From Salminus brasiliensis (lineage: Eukaryota; Chordata; Actinopteri; Characiformes; Bryconidae), in contig NC_132879.1 in NCBI RefSeq assembly GCF_030463535.1, forward strand, positions 40,268,597-40,332,596: a DNA stretch of 64,000 bases, given 5' to 3'. The position numbers and the translations under genes are program-made. The notes below the pieces were generated by a model. The model was not told where the DNA came from. It did no database searches and saw only the letters and a program-made list of their open reading frames with translations. Positions 36,930-50,326 of this stretch are shown here, one piece after another (position 1 is the first letter of the stretch; every line of letters begins with the position of its first letter).

Positions 36930-37262
36930 CATTTTCTCCCCAATTTGGATAGCCATTTACCCAAATTATATATATCCTCCTCTTATCACACAATGCTTTC
37001 AATGCTGGAAGGGTGAAGACCAACACACGCCTCCTTAGACTGCTACTGCAGTGTCACTGGGCAACCAACATGCTCAGTATAAAGCACTGTGTTTTAGTCA
37101 GCAGATGCCAGTACATAATGTGGGGAGAAAGTGCACTCTACCAGAGAGTGCAACGCCAATTGTGCTCCCTCAGGGCCCCGGCTGCCCATGGCTTGTAGCT
37201 TGACCAGGATTCAAACTATCCTCTGGTCATAGTGACAGCGTCTTAATGCACTGGCCCATTTG
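36930..37262 (-). mobile_element. tRNA-derived SINE
   Basis: On the minus strand the head reads CCAGTGCATTAAGACGCTGT, then GATAGTTTGAATCCTGGTCA. The latter fits an RNA polymerase III B box (GGTTCAAATCC type), with an A-box-like stretch before it. The body continues with GGGGCCCTGAGGGAGCACAA, and the tail with TTGGGGAGAAAATGAG. I recognise this as a SINE common in otophysan fish genomes. It is diverged but nearly full length. Confidence 0.75.
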
Positions 37263-38129
37263 AGGTCGCCGAACAGGTGACCATTTTATTGGGACATAAT
37301 TTTCCAACATAATTTTTATGAACCAATTATAGACTATATAATTATAGACAGCCAACATCGAGCCCACATTGGGCCACTGGAGATTTGCTCAGTGGTGCGT
37401 TTTAGATCATTGCAATATTGAATTAAGAGTAATGTGTAGTGAAATTATGTTTCTCCAGAACCATGATGCAACATGGAACAAAACAATACAATAAATATGA
37501 CGAATATGACAGACATACTAAACAGACAGGACTCTGAGAGAATAAGGTGCATTGAAATGTAACATGTTATGACATAGGTTTACATTGCTAGCTTATAACA
37601 TACATGAACACAGTTTAGGGTGGAAACAATACAGTACTTTAACAGCTGCACAAATACAGTATTTGTGCAGCTGTGTCAGACATCAGGCGTAACGGGCATG
37701 ATGAGCCAGAACCATTCTGAAACATATGTTTTACAAAAAAAAGGCAACACACGCAACATTGCACAAATTATTACAATCACCATAAGTAGAGTTACAGTGC
37801 TAAAATTTCTGCAAGAAAATCTGTTAAACACTGATAGAATAATTTTGTGGTAGCATGAGAGTAAACACTGGCACAGAGCCACATTCAGAAACACAGATCA
37901 AGGTAACTTGCTTTAATAGCCTATAACACTGAGGCCAGCAGTTTACATTACCATTACCATTACATAGAACCTACAACAACAACTAAGCGAAGGTAACCCT
38001 GGGGAAATGACAACACATTGATGGCAAGGACACACCCTGTATGTAAATAGATGGTGCCAGGAGCGAATGGGAAAGATGTATTTGTTTGCTGCAGAGCTTT
38101 TGGCATTGTCACTTTTGTTGATGGTAATA

Positions 38130-38385
38130 ACTTTTGTCCAAGTGCTAGCCAGAGGCACCCTGACTGCCATTAGGTACTGTGATGAGATCCTCAGACTATA
38201 TGAGACCATATGCTGATGCAGTGGGCCCTGGGTTCCTTCTGATGCATGACAATGCTAGACCTCATGTGGCCAAAGTGTGTCAGCAGTTCTTGCATGATGA
38301 AGGCAGTGATGCTATGGACTGGCCTACCCGTTCCCCAAACCTGAATTTCAATCGAGCACATCTGGGACATCATGTCTCGTTCCAT
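38130..38385 (+). pseudogene. Tc1-like transposase fragment
   Basis: The piece encodes MHDNARPHVAKVCQQFL and DWPTRSPNLN, the second and third catalytic regions of the same Tc1 family as 4990-6193. The NPIEH motif is lost to a frameshift. The copy lacks both ends and is joined directly to a LINE tail at 38388. Confidence 0.85.
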
Positions 38386-38590
38386 CAAATCAAATCAAAT
38401 CAAATTTATTTGTACAGCTTTTTTAAAATTTATTTTTTATTATTATTTTTTTTTTACAACTGTTGTTTTCACAAAGCAGCTTTACACAACCACTGCCCCA
38501 TCACTACCATGACTATATTAAAGTTATACTACACCATGATTATTATATTATGATGAGGAACCAAGACTCAAGGGGATCCATCCATCCTCC
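38386..38590 (-). repeat. L2-like LINE 3' tail
   Basis: AAATCAAATCAAATCAAATT followed by TATTTGTACAGC, then AAAGCAGCTTTACACAA and the end AGGAACCAAGACTCAAGGGG. It is the reverse of the common fish LINE tail seen in forward orientation at 56505-56660. Confidence 0.65.
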
Positions 38591-38859
38591 TCTGGTCAGG
38601 ACTATGTATAAATTATAGAGAAAAGTCACCAAACCACCTAATCTGTTGTACTTTAAGTTTTGCTACTTTTCATTCGCTTTAGTAGTTTCTTTAGTACACT
38701 TTTTTTGTTTTGTTTTGTTTTTTATTACATTTTTTTCTTCAGTAACAACTGTGATTTTAAATGTAGCGCAATGCCACACTTTAAACAGAAATGTAACAAA
38801 AAGTAAAATGACAGATTTTAAAAACTACTTTAAAAAGTAGTTGTCCAATACTGATTTTT

Positions 38860-40260
38860 AAAACATACATGTCTACCAATCTGCCATCTCTATAACCTAG
38901 ATATCAGTATGCTATATCAGCATGTTATCTCTATAACAAACCACTGTGACGTTTTAGTCTCAAGACTGAGGAGTGTTATCCAGTATGATCAGTATGAAAT
39001 TGGTGAAACAGTATGTCCACTAGAACCCAGTGGGTAGACAAGTAATGACAAGCATAACTAAACAGATTAACCAGTATGACTAGCCTGATCAAGCTGGTGA
39101 ATCAGCATGACTGACTTGATTAGTATGATTAGTATGTTCACTGAGATGAAGTAGGTGAAAAGTACAACCAGCATTTTTAGCATGGCCAATTTGAAAAGTT
39201 GTACAACATCTGGTATATACCCAATGGTAAAGGATTTAAAAGATCTCAAAACAACCAAAAAATCTGCCATTTTACTGTCCATTTTTTTTTTTACAAGTGA
39301 AACAACTTCTAATGTAGCCAAATCAGACTATCCTAGAAAATTCAGCCCAGGATACATGAAGTCTTCAACAGTCCTAAAATGACATCACATGACCTATAGG
39401 TAACAAACCAAACTAAATGCCTTCTGTTTAAATAAAACAGGCTATCCCAAATCCTCTCTAACCCTGTTCTAATAATATGCAGCTACTGTGGTGCACCTGA
39501 TTCTAGTTTGACATTTTAAGTAGATTAATAGGTTTTTAAAAACAATTCTTCAGTTTTATGTTTTTCATTATATTACCTTTATCTCCCAATATTATTAAAA
39601 TAAGGATCGTATGTCCATTTGTTTAGTTTGTGTCTATTTGGGTTCATTATAGTTGATCTGTAAGCCAAAAGCAGATAGCGGACAGCGATTTGTCTGTGGT
39701 CCTGTCAGAGAAGAATAAATTGTGTGCCAATAGACTGTCACAGAATTGGCATGCTCTGGTACATATTATTGTCTGAGTAATGATCTTAGTGCCCATGAGA
39801 ACTAGAGTGACAGCTCATTTGGAAGACTTAACATTGGATCAATACTTAAAGAACACCACAGTGGAACATTTAAATAGCAGCGTTATTCTGCTAAATAAAC
39901 CGACTGTGAGGACTCTTATCTCTTTGGTCAGTTGTTTTTTCTAAAGGCAAATAATGCCAGGACACACAGATAAGATGTATTTTAAAAAAATTACAAACAA
40001 AAAACAAACAACATTTTATTGGTCTCCTTCAAGAAACCAAAACAGGTGCCTTTGTTATAAGATAACAAAGATAATCAGCATGAATTACTTTACTTTAATG
40101 TTATATAAGAGATATATGGAATCACAGAATAAACTAATTATATTTTATATAATTAATTTTTATAATTATATAATTTTTATAATTATAGAATTCTATATTA
40201 TCAAATTATCAGCAGTAATTCTAAACTCATAACAAAGTTTTTCAGTCAGTCATTCTTCTA
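38860..40260. other. intergenic DNA, no gene seen
   Basis: AT-rich. It contains the short GACCAGCATG-related repeats at 39045-39185. Open frames at 39067-39382 overlap on opposite strands and show no domain. Confidence 0.6.
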
Positions 40261-40266
40261 AGGAAC

Positions 40267-40932
40267 TGTAACAGACTGGTTGAGGCAGGCTGTAAATGCA
40301 GAGATTTTATTTGGGCTAAGGAAAACTCATCAGGACAGGCAGAGGTCAAAAAACAGCCAGGCATGCAATTCTATAATTACAGTCACAAACCAAGAAAACC
40401 GAAAAGTATCACAAGCACATGAAGTATAGGGCTACAGTGACTCCAAAAAGAGCATTTCAAAGTGAGGCGCTTTTGAGAAGTCATAGTCAGTCCCCAAATT
40501 AACAGCACCTGTGTGCTTGGAGTTTCAGGTGAGAGGCGGAGCTTAGCCCTTGCTCATTAGAGCTCGTGTCTTGAGCCATGAGCTCCCCACTGAGGCCAGC
40601 AGAGGGAGACATTACAGTACCCCCCTCCCCAACGGTGCGTGGCAGTGGCAGTGGCATGTGAGGCCGCTGGAACAAGAGCAGAAGACCTGGTCCTCCTCCG
40701 GGGGAACTTGGCAGCACTGTGGACATCCTATTCTCTGTGTCCCCAGCCATCTCCCTGGTGACACAGGGCCTGGTCTGAGAGTGGTATACCCCCCAAAAAA
40801 ATATATCTTGGGAAGCCCTAATTAACAGCACCTGTGTGCTTGGAGTTTCAGGTGAGGGGCGGAGCTTAACCATTGCTCATTAGAGCTTATGTCTTGAGCC
40901 ATGAGCTCCCCACGGAGGAGGGAGGCATTACA
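40267..40932 (-). mobile_element. deleted LTR retrotransposon with one complete LTR and one partial LTR
   Basis: On the minus strand a partial left LTR runs from 40932 (TGTAATGCC) to about 40810. A short internal remnant follows, ending in a purine-rich tract (GGGGAGGGGGGTAC, about 40613-40628). Then comes a full LTR, 40612-40267, opening TGTAATGTCTCCC and closing GTCTGTTACA. The first about 115 bp of the two LTRs match closely. The whole is flanked by the 5-bp direct repeat GGAAC (40262-40266 and 40933-40937). The inner coding region is gone except for an end piece. The LTR ends TGTAA/TTACA resemble those of the solo LTR at 52711-52988. Confidence 0.8.
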
Positions 40933-40937
40933 GGAAC

Positions 40938-41305
40938 AAAGACATTTTTTCATAGCTATTAAGGCAACTTGTATTTAAATATCTCAAACGTCTCTTGATA
41001 TGGAGGAAACATTGTGTTATGGCAAATTGTGTTATGGTAATTGTTTATTTTACTTTATGAAGAGGTTATTTTTATACTATAAATTGTTATACTTTCATGT
41101 TTTGCCGAGTGTCCTTAATAAAGTATTGCAAGTGTATCTAAAGGCCACAAATTGCAAATAACAGTAATCAATGGATTTGCACACATTTGTACAAAACTCA
41201 GAAGAAGATAGTAAACAGCATTGACTACATGAGTCTGAAAACTGGCTGGATTTTTAATGTTTTAAATTATAATGAATAATGTCAATGCAAATATTTGAAA
41301 TAAAT

Positions 41306-41383
<78 letters not shown>

Positions 41384-44300
41384 GTTAAACCATTAAAGAG
41401 TTTAACCTTTGATTGATGTGATTACTGATTTGAAACTTTTAGAATTGAGTATTTGTTGATTTGTGTTTATTTATGTTTGTGTGGTTAATCTGTGGTAAAA
41501 GTACTGCTCTGTCTTGGGACTTTAGCCTCCTTTTAGCCTGACATTTTTAGGAATAACGTATATTTAATGTAGTCTAAACTGAATGCATTTCTTTTGTTTT
41601 CAGCTTTAAAATAACACAAGATGAGATGGCACAAAAGAGAAAATGTAGGGCCATCTATATATTGCTACGGCCTGCTTGTGATCATACCATATACCACAGT
41701 AATATTCAGACAAGGTTCGATGGTATAAAATAAGTGGATACAGCTATGCTTACTTCTCAGATTTGGTCAAATGCAGCAAAACTGATTAAATGGCGCTTCA
41801 CAGTGCAGATGGAAAATTACCTAAAACATTGAGATACCCAACACTGAGAAACCCAAAAGCATCTTAAAGCAAAGAAATGAAATGTTATTAAATGTTTTGA
41901 GGATAAATTTAAAGGCAATCTTAGGAACCACATTTAATTCTTTTGTTTCACTAAAAATGTGAGACACATCCCAATTTGGACCCCGACTTCCAAGTGAGAG
42001 GAAGATATCTCAGGAGTTTATAGTGCTGAGTCAGCTCTTTGTTCCCATGTCTTTTCCCAAGGCTCCAATGGCTGGAACCCAACACCAGGCCACAGACTCC
42101 ACTGCCCAGCCTGGGAATGTAAGATATTCTGTCAGACATTCGTGGGCCACTTTGCACGTTCTCACCCTCTCCAGGCGTCAAGTGCATCGGCAGCTCTTGA
42201 AGCAGGTGTGAGAGCGCTTTTCCCCACTGCCTGATTTAAGTGGTAACTGCACATGCATGCTTGAAGTGGCTGGGGGAAGCAAGCCAGAAACATGAAGGAA
42301 GGTAGTTTTGCTGACGAAAGGGGAGTCACACAGACACACACACAAATTGCAGTTACTGTCAGTAGGTCATTGTAGATACTGATTCTGTCACTATGCCAAA
42401 AGATACTGCAGTGGGTAGCGACACAAGTACTTTACTCATCATCTTTACAGTAATTTAAAATCTATCCACTTGTAATGCTGTACTTTCAGATGAATGCCCT
42501 TTGCGAAGGAATATGAACATTGTATCACACAGAGTATACAGGCTTCTTGTGATTTACAGCAAGGAAAAACAGAATCAATTACACAAGAAAATCATCTAAT
42601 TGTTTAACCTGGTATGGCAATCAGAGAATAAAAAAGATGACATATAGATGCATTCTAGATCACAACCAAAGGGCAGTGCATGGCACTGTAATGAAGCACA
42701 TTAAAAAGTTAAGTTTTCCATTTCAAAAAGTGAGAGATAATGTTTTTGATGTCATCGCCCTCTGGTGGAAGAAGGAGTTCACCTTGTCTACCAGAAAATA
42801 ATTCACTGCATTGCAGCAGTATTGGGGCACTGTTGCACATTTTGGCAAAGGTGCTGCATGGAAATTAGTGACTCAGCAAGGATCTACCCCCCAAAAGAGT
42901 AAACTGGACATTACAACACGCTGCCACTGAAGTAGTACTTACATATACACAAAAAGTTGCTGTCTTATCAAAACCTTATCATTTACTTTTTCATATTTTT
43001 CATATTTATTTTCTATGATTACATATACAGGCATTCAATTGCTTGCACACACAACTGGTATAATCTGCCAAGAAAAGTTAGACACATGCTATTAATACTG
43101 GTTTTTGTTTTTTACAATGATGTGTTCAACTTTCTGAGCAATGAATGTATTTTTAAACACATCACTATCACTATCAAATAGGAGATACAATTACCATTTT
43201 AGATATTGTTTTAGAATCATATACCTGAATAGTTGAATTTACTAATTTAAAGGGCTGTCTGAATATTTTTGATAGTGTATACAATGATTATTGCAAATGA
43301 TGAGCAAATGAAATTATTTAAATCATCTATGGAACAACACCAAATTGAAAAACCTACTGATAAGGAACTACTGATCAATGGGAACCAAAGCTGGGCTGTG
43401 GGTGTATGTGTGTGTGTTTGTACCCAGGGGAGGATCCTGATCTGACTCAGCTGACAGGGTGAGAGAGTGGAGACAAGGGAGATTCTGAGGCAGCAGATAC
43501 TGATGGAAGTCCTTCTGACATTCTGTCAATGTGTTAAAGACGATTGGCACTTTAGCATGTACGGGGAATATGTAAGGGGTACACCCAAATACATTCGGCA
43601 TAAGATGTGCAAGTTAGCCCTCATTAGTCATTACTAATGTTTCAGTGCTGCTCTGTGATCAAGAATAGTTGATTACTTGTTTAATGATTGTTAAATCTTT
43701 AGGAAATATAATCCAGTAATGTCTAGGCCATTTACTGACTCCCTAAGACAATTCCTATGGCAAGAACAAAACAGACAAAGTACAAGCTGATTCTTTCTGC
43801 CTCTCAGCCAGCAGTTTAAAGTAAAGAAAAGGTTATTTTAAATGGTGTTGGAGTATGAGTCTGGCAGGATTGCTCTTACACAGCCATTTGAAGCTGTTTA
43901 TATCATTCCTGTATCTGTTAGCAGGCGTAATCATATGGCAATGACTTCACAGCAAGATGCTGCCAGCGACTTCACATCCACATTCTACTACACAGTCTCT
44001 GAGCCCATGGTGACCCTATGAAGACAAATGGTAAAAGGTGAAGACAAATGGGAAAAGATGAATTAGCATACTCCACATTCAGATATTAGAAAAACTTTAG
44101 AAAGGACAATGCAGTGCAAAGGCAATGCAAAGTTGGCACCCTTTATATTTATATTTTAGTTTATTTATATTATTTTTTTTTAATCATTTTCCACTATATG
44201 TAAGCAAATTCATTTTCATTAAAAATTAGTACTAATACTAAATAAATCTTATTTTATCTTATTTATTTATTTGATCAGTAAGTCTCGATCCCAGCCCTGA

Positions 44301-45310
44301 GAAAATTCTCTATTCCTTCTTCCCAGTCAGGGTCACACTGGGTCTGGAGCCATGCCAGACCCACTCACTGGATTAAAGGCAAGAAAGCCCCCAGGACAGG
44401 GTGTCTGGTCATCACAGGGTACAACATTCACTCACACCTAGGAGCTGTTTAGCAAAGTCAGTGTAGCTACCCTGTGTGTTTTTGGTATGCAATGAGACAA
44501 TTATACTAGGACTAAAAGGACTGCACATCTCATAATGAGAAATATAATTTAGCTTATTATTTTTTTGCTGTGTGAGGACACAATTAGTACACAATTATCC
44601 CTTTACTTAGCTAAGACATGTTTAGTGTCTGACGTTTGTGTACTGGATGTAATGACGAATGTAGTTAACAAGTAAATAAACATATACCTAGCATTGTGCT
44701 CACTGCATCAGTAATTCACCACATACTTGCCTCAGCTTGTGTTAAGTTTATCAATCTGGCAAAAACTTGCTCATGTGGTTGCTCAAGTTCCACCCTAAAA
44801 TAGTATCCTAGTTACATTGTGGCACATGCACAGTCTGTACCATTTAAGGTGGAACAGAGAATTCCAATAAGAAACTGTCAAATAATAATATTTCATTTTT
44901 AATATTACCATAAGCATGGTCAACTTCTGCAATGTATTTTAACAAGTAACAAACGTGATGTCACCCTATTTTTGCAGCATTTTAGTAAGATGTATGCTGG
45001 GGGAAGACTAATCAGCAAGCAGATTTGATAAACCAGTAGAATTAAAGCTAATTGCCATTTGAAAGCGTTCAAATACCACAGGTGAGACTGTACTAACAGC
45101 CAATGCCACCGCTGGGGCTGTACTTGCGTAAGCATGCATTTGCTCCGGTGGAGTAGCTTCAATCATTTATTAGCTACATTAGCCCAGTATCTTCATTACA
45201 AAATAAAAGAAGCTGCAGTCAGCAAACATACATTACTTGGCTAAATGCCTACATTTGAAAAAAACCTTCCACCAAACTCTTTCTTTAAATTAAGTCAGTT
45301 GTACTGCTGC
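40938..45310. other. intergenic DNA between fgf6 and tigar
   Basis: No gene supported. It includes a (CA)n(TA)n run (41308-41380). A fish interspersed repeat at about 44275-44445 contains GACAGGGTGTCTGGTCATCA and CATTCACTCACACCTAGGAG. A somewhat GC-richer stretch at 41990-42220 has no assignable function. Confidence 0.55.
41308..41380. repeat. (CA)n(TA)n microsatellite
   Basis: About 17 CA units followed by about 18 AT units. Confidence 0.95.
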
Positions 45311-45312
45311 TA

Positions 45313-46473
<1,161 letters not shown>

Positions 46474-46479
46474 TAGGTG

Positions 46480-49400
46480 GCAAACCACTATGGTCACCTC
46501 CTTGTTCTTGCGCACTGTTAGTCACCCAAACAACAGAGGTAAAAGAGGTTAAACAGCGGTTATGAACGTAGTCGTAAATGAGTTATTTCTTGAGTTTCAC
46601 CTCCCACCCCCTGCAGCAGTTAGCACATTGACTTCCTGAACAAGAGGGGGCAAATAAACTCTGGAAAAACACAATATCCATGTGTGAACTCTTGTTACCT
46701 CCGTGGCCCCACAAAGTTCTGTGGCAGGAGCCAATGTGGTTAAGCTGTGGTCTAGGTCCACCTCAGACCCAGAGGAAACCTGATACTGGGGGCCTTTTCT
46801 GGTGAAAAAAGCCCTTACCGGATATCCGAAAAGCCCAATCTAGACTGCCGGGCTTGTCCTTATATAGAAGGCAAGGGAAGTGCCTATTAGTAAACCACTA
46901 ATTAAACCTCAAGGAGGTAGAGGTGCAGCCAAATTGGGCATCATTAGAAAGTCATGTTTAAGAATAAGTGTGTAAATATACTTTTGGTACCACAAGGTGT
47001 GTAGGACATTATGCTAAATCAGTCTGGAAGTTATAACATTCTTTTAACTGTATGCCCTTGCGTCATAGGCGTACTGCAGATTTTGATGTATATTACTTGT
47101 ATCCAGTACAGTGGCATTTGATGGAAAATTGCATATTGGCATTTGGTTCGTTTGGCTGTTTAGAAGTTAAGAACGCGGTCTATTATTGTTATTCTTACCT
47201 TATACTCTTGTAACCGCACACTCATAACCTAAACTCAACGATTCTTCAAAATATAGCAGAAATTATACAATTTCATAACACAGTGGAGGAACTATGTTTA
47301 CACAGTTGGTGTACACGTTGGACCACACGCTGGTCCTAATCATAGTCATAATCAAAACAGACAGTATGCTTAACAAAGCAGCCAAAGCTTTGTGTACATT
47401 TTGAGGAGAACCATGTGAAAAAAATGCACAATTACAGAGAAATGGGGAGTCCAAAGCATGTTTGAGGTGACCTGAAAAATAAAAGTGAAAAACTGCCATA
47501 ACCTGTATGAGGATGAGAGATTTTGTCAGTGAGACTATTTCATGCTTTAAATTCAAGGATCCTGGAGAATGCAGAGGCTGATGAGCCTTATGCCATGCTT
47601 TTAGCAGACTTCTAAAACAGGAATGTATCTTCTAGAGCAGCTCCTCTCTTTTAGAACTTGCTTCAAGTCCAGAATAGTGAAGCAATCAACGATGCCAACC
47701 TAGACAAAATGGTGATCATTGACAATAACTCTGGCAGCTTCTTTCAGTGAAGTGTGCACTGCTACAACTGTGGCGACAAAAGAGCATTCATTTTCTAAGC
47801 TAAAGCTCATCAAGTCCTACCTGAGAAGCAGCACAGGACAGGGGGGACTTAATGGTATTCTGTCCATTTAAAATGCCAGAGCCTGGACTTGAAGTACTGA
47901 AGCCTGGACTTGGATGATTTTGCTGATGACAGGGCACATTGCCTCAACTGAATATGAGTGAGTACCCTTACTCTAACTATTATCTGTATTCTGTAAACCT
48001 TCATAGTTTGAGAGGGGATGGAATGAATTTAGATTGAGGTTGAGACAGAAATAAAAGAAAAAAAAAATAATTAATTGGGGGGGGCATTGATTTGTTTTTG
48101 CACTGGGACATAAGATCCTACTTATGACACTAAGTAAGTGTATGTAACACACATGCAGCCACATGCAACCTCTACTTAAGAGACCAGAAGGAAATAAAAT
48201 GCTTGTTTCATAAGACTAATCATAAGCTAAAGTAAGGGAGTAAGGGAGACCTAATGCTTGGCCATGGTTAAACACCACATTCCAACATAAGAGTCTATGG
48301 AGGGTGGCAGTGTCATGGTTTTGGTGTGCCTTGCTACCTCAGTCCCAGGACAGCTTGCCATTATTGATGAATCTATGAATTATGAATTGTAACAGCAAAT
48401 TCTACAGGAGAATGTCAGGGCATCCATCTGTAAACCATGAAAGGCTAATGAAACAAGACAACAACCATATGCACACAAAGAAGTCTACAAAGAAATATTT
48501 AAGGCAGAAATATATCATTTTTGAATGACCAAGTCAAATCTAGACCTTAAAACATAAACAAATTGTGAAAGGAGCATGGAAGCCAATCAACACTTAACCT
48601 AACATTTCTGCATACAATTTTAAAGTTACTGGTACTAATAGCAAATTACTTATAGCAACGGGCCACAGCATTTTTATATTAAAAGCAGACAAAAAAATAT
48701 GAATAATAATATGCTAATTAATAATGGGGTTCTCTTCATCTACTTTTAGGACGCATGATAAGGTGCTAAACCTATTTCAGAATTATAAGAGTTTCACAGA
48801 CTTTCTAGCAGTATTGTAATTATGTGAGAAGGCAATTGAGAATAGAGTGACCTCCACAGAAACTTTCACACTATCAAACACATTACATGTTTACTGTACA
48901 AGTTACTTAAAGTCAAGACTTTCTAGGTACTGTACTATACCATACTCAATATACTAAAAACTCCTTGTAAGTTACAGTTTAAATACAGCCTGTATGATGA
49001 TGCTCTGAAATACTCTTTGATATTATGGGTTTAAAAAACAAAAATACATGTTGAGCTTATTTTGTTCTACAATAAAACTAGGAATGACTAAAATGCTTCA
49101 ACAGTGGCCACATATACATCCCAAAACATTCTGGTCATGTGACTTTGTTTGGGCATCTACAATTCAGTTTTTCACTATGTTTTTATTGTAAGCTGTACAT
49201 TTACGAGTGGTACTTCCTATCCAGAAGAACAAAATAGTTCTAAAGGGGCATGCTGTATAATTACAGATGCACACACACCAGTTAAATGGAGGTCCAATCA
49301 GTCCAGCCAAATCTCACCATCAAACCAGGTCTATAAAAGTGTACTTTACAGTTTACCATTTAATGGGCAGCTAATAGGAGAGATACAGTTTCAACACCTT

Positions 49401-50320
49401 TGGCTCCCATCGGACACTGTGTGTTAATAGGTCTAAGTGGAGACCGCACAGTGGCTGGTATTTTTGGTGCAGGACAGTGGGCGGCTCTGTGTGTAAGAGG
49501 AATGTGAGGCCGCAGACTTTCGAGACTAGATTATGGACCAGCCGTGGTGTTCTGCTGTCCAGTTCCTCCATGCGTGACAAAACCAACCAAACCACCGCCT
49601 ACTCACGGTCAATGAAATGACAGGCTTTCGAAGACCAGTGCGTTTCCAGCATGGGCCGGTCAGGACAAAATAAAAGGGCAGAGACCGTGATTGCTTGCGG
49701 CCACAGTGTGGGCGGTTGTGGGGACGTGTCCTCTTTTCTCTCACTCTCTCTCCTTCCCCTCGTCACATGGTCCAAATCGAGTGATACAATGCCATCTACT
49801 GGACTGACCGCTAAAGTCTACCCTGCAATATGTACCAAACAGTCAGCGTTAAACCTAAAGTTCAACGGTACTGCATGAATATAAGGCTGTCACTATTGAT
49901 CAAGCCATCTACCAATCTATCTTAAAAAAACAAAAATTATATCACATTTTATTCCATTCTGAACATAACACCTAGCATGTCCGTGTTAACATGGCAAGAC
50001 ATTTGAAATAAACCTCACCAGCCTAAGAGAAACTAAAAACAAAGATGGTCTTGGTTTACGGTCACACAATTAAGGTATTTACTCAAAAATGTTCTCATTC
50101 CACCCTACTCACTGCAAGTATAAAATTGTTCGGTAGACATTTTACAGCTATTTCAAGATCCTATATAAACAACACAATGTTACACAAATCACGCACAGAA
50201 ATGCTTATTCTTCCATGTTTTATCCTTCCATAAGTTAAATGATATTAACTGTAGTAAATAGGGAGAAGCCATTGCCCTTCTGAACCAAAAGAATGTGCGC
50301 ACTAGCTTTAATGCCACACC
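46480..50320. other. intergenic DNA downstream of tigar
   Basis: No gene supported. Contains a Tc1 scrap (listed) and a GC-richer stretch at about 49430-49780. A minus-strand AATAAA at 49948-49953 could end the tigar transcript, 375 nt after its stop. Confidence 0.5.
48240..48620 (+). pseudogene. Tc1-like transposase relic
   Basis: Text such as GGGTGGCAGTGTCATGGTTT, GAGAATGTCAGGGCATCCAT, CAAGACAACAACCATATGCA and TGAATGACCAAGTCAAATCT follows the order of a Tc1 transposase gene. It covers the segment from before the second Asp to just before the Glu. Stops and indels are many and no terminal repeats are visible. It is a third Tc1 family in this window. Confidence 0.65.
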
Positions 50321-50326
50321 AAGCCT

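Larger units (their letters stand above)
36213..38850. other. possible split hAT-like remnant interrupted by later insertions
   Basis: A block at 36213-36355 (CAGAGATGTAAAAGAGC, AAATGTACTCAGAGTAAAAG) and one at about 38640-38850 (AGTAAAATGACAGATTTTAA, AACTACTTTAAAAAGTAG) resemble the subterminal parts of the hAT-like element at 19186-20575. Between them lie a SINE, a Tc1 scrap and a LINE tail. That the two blocks were one element is inference. Confidence 0.3.
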
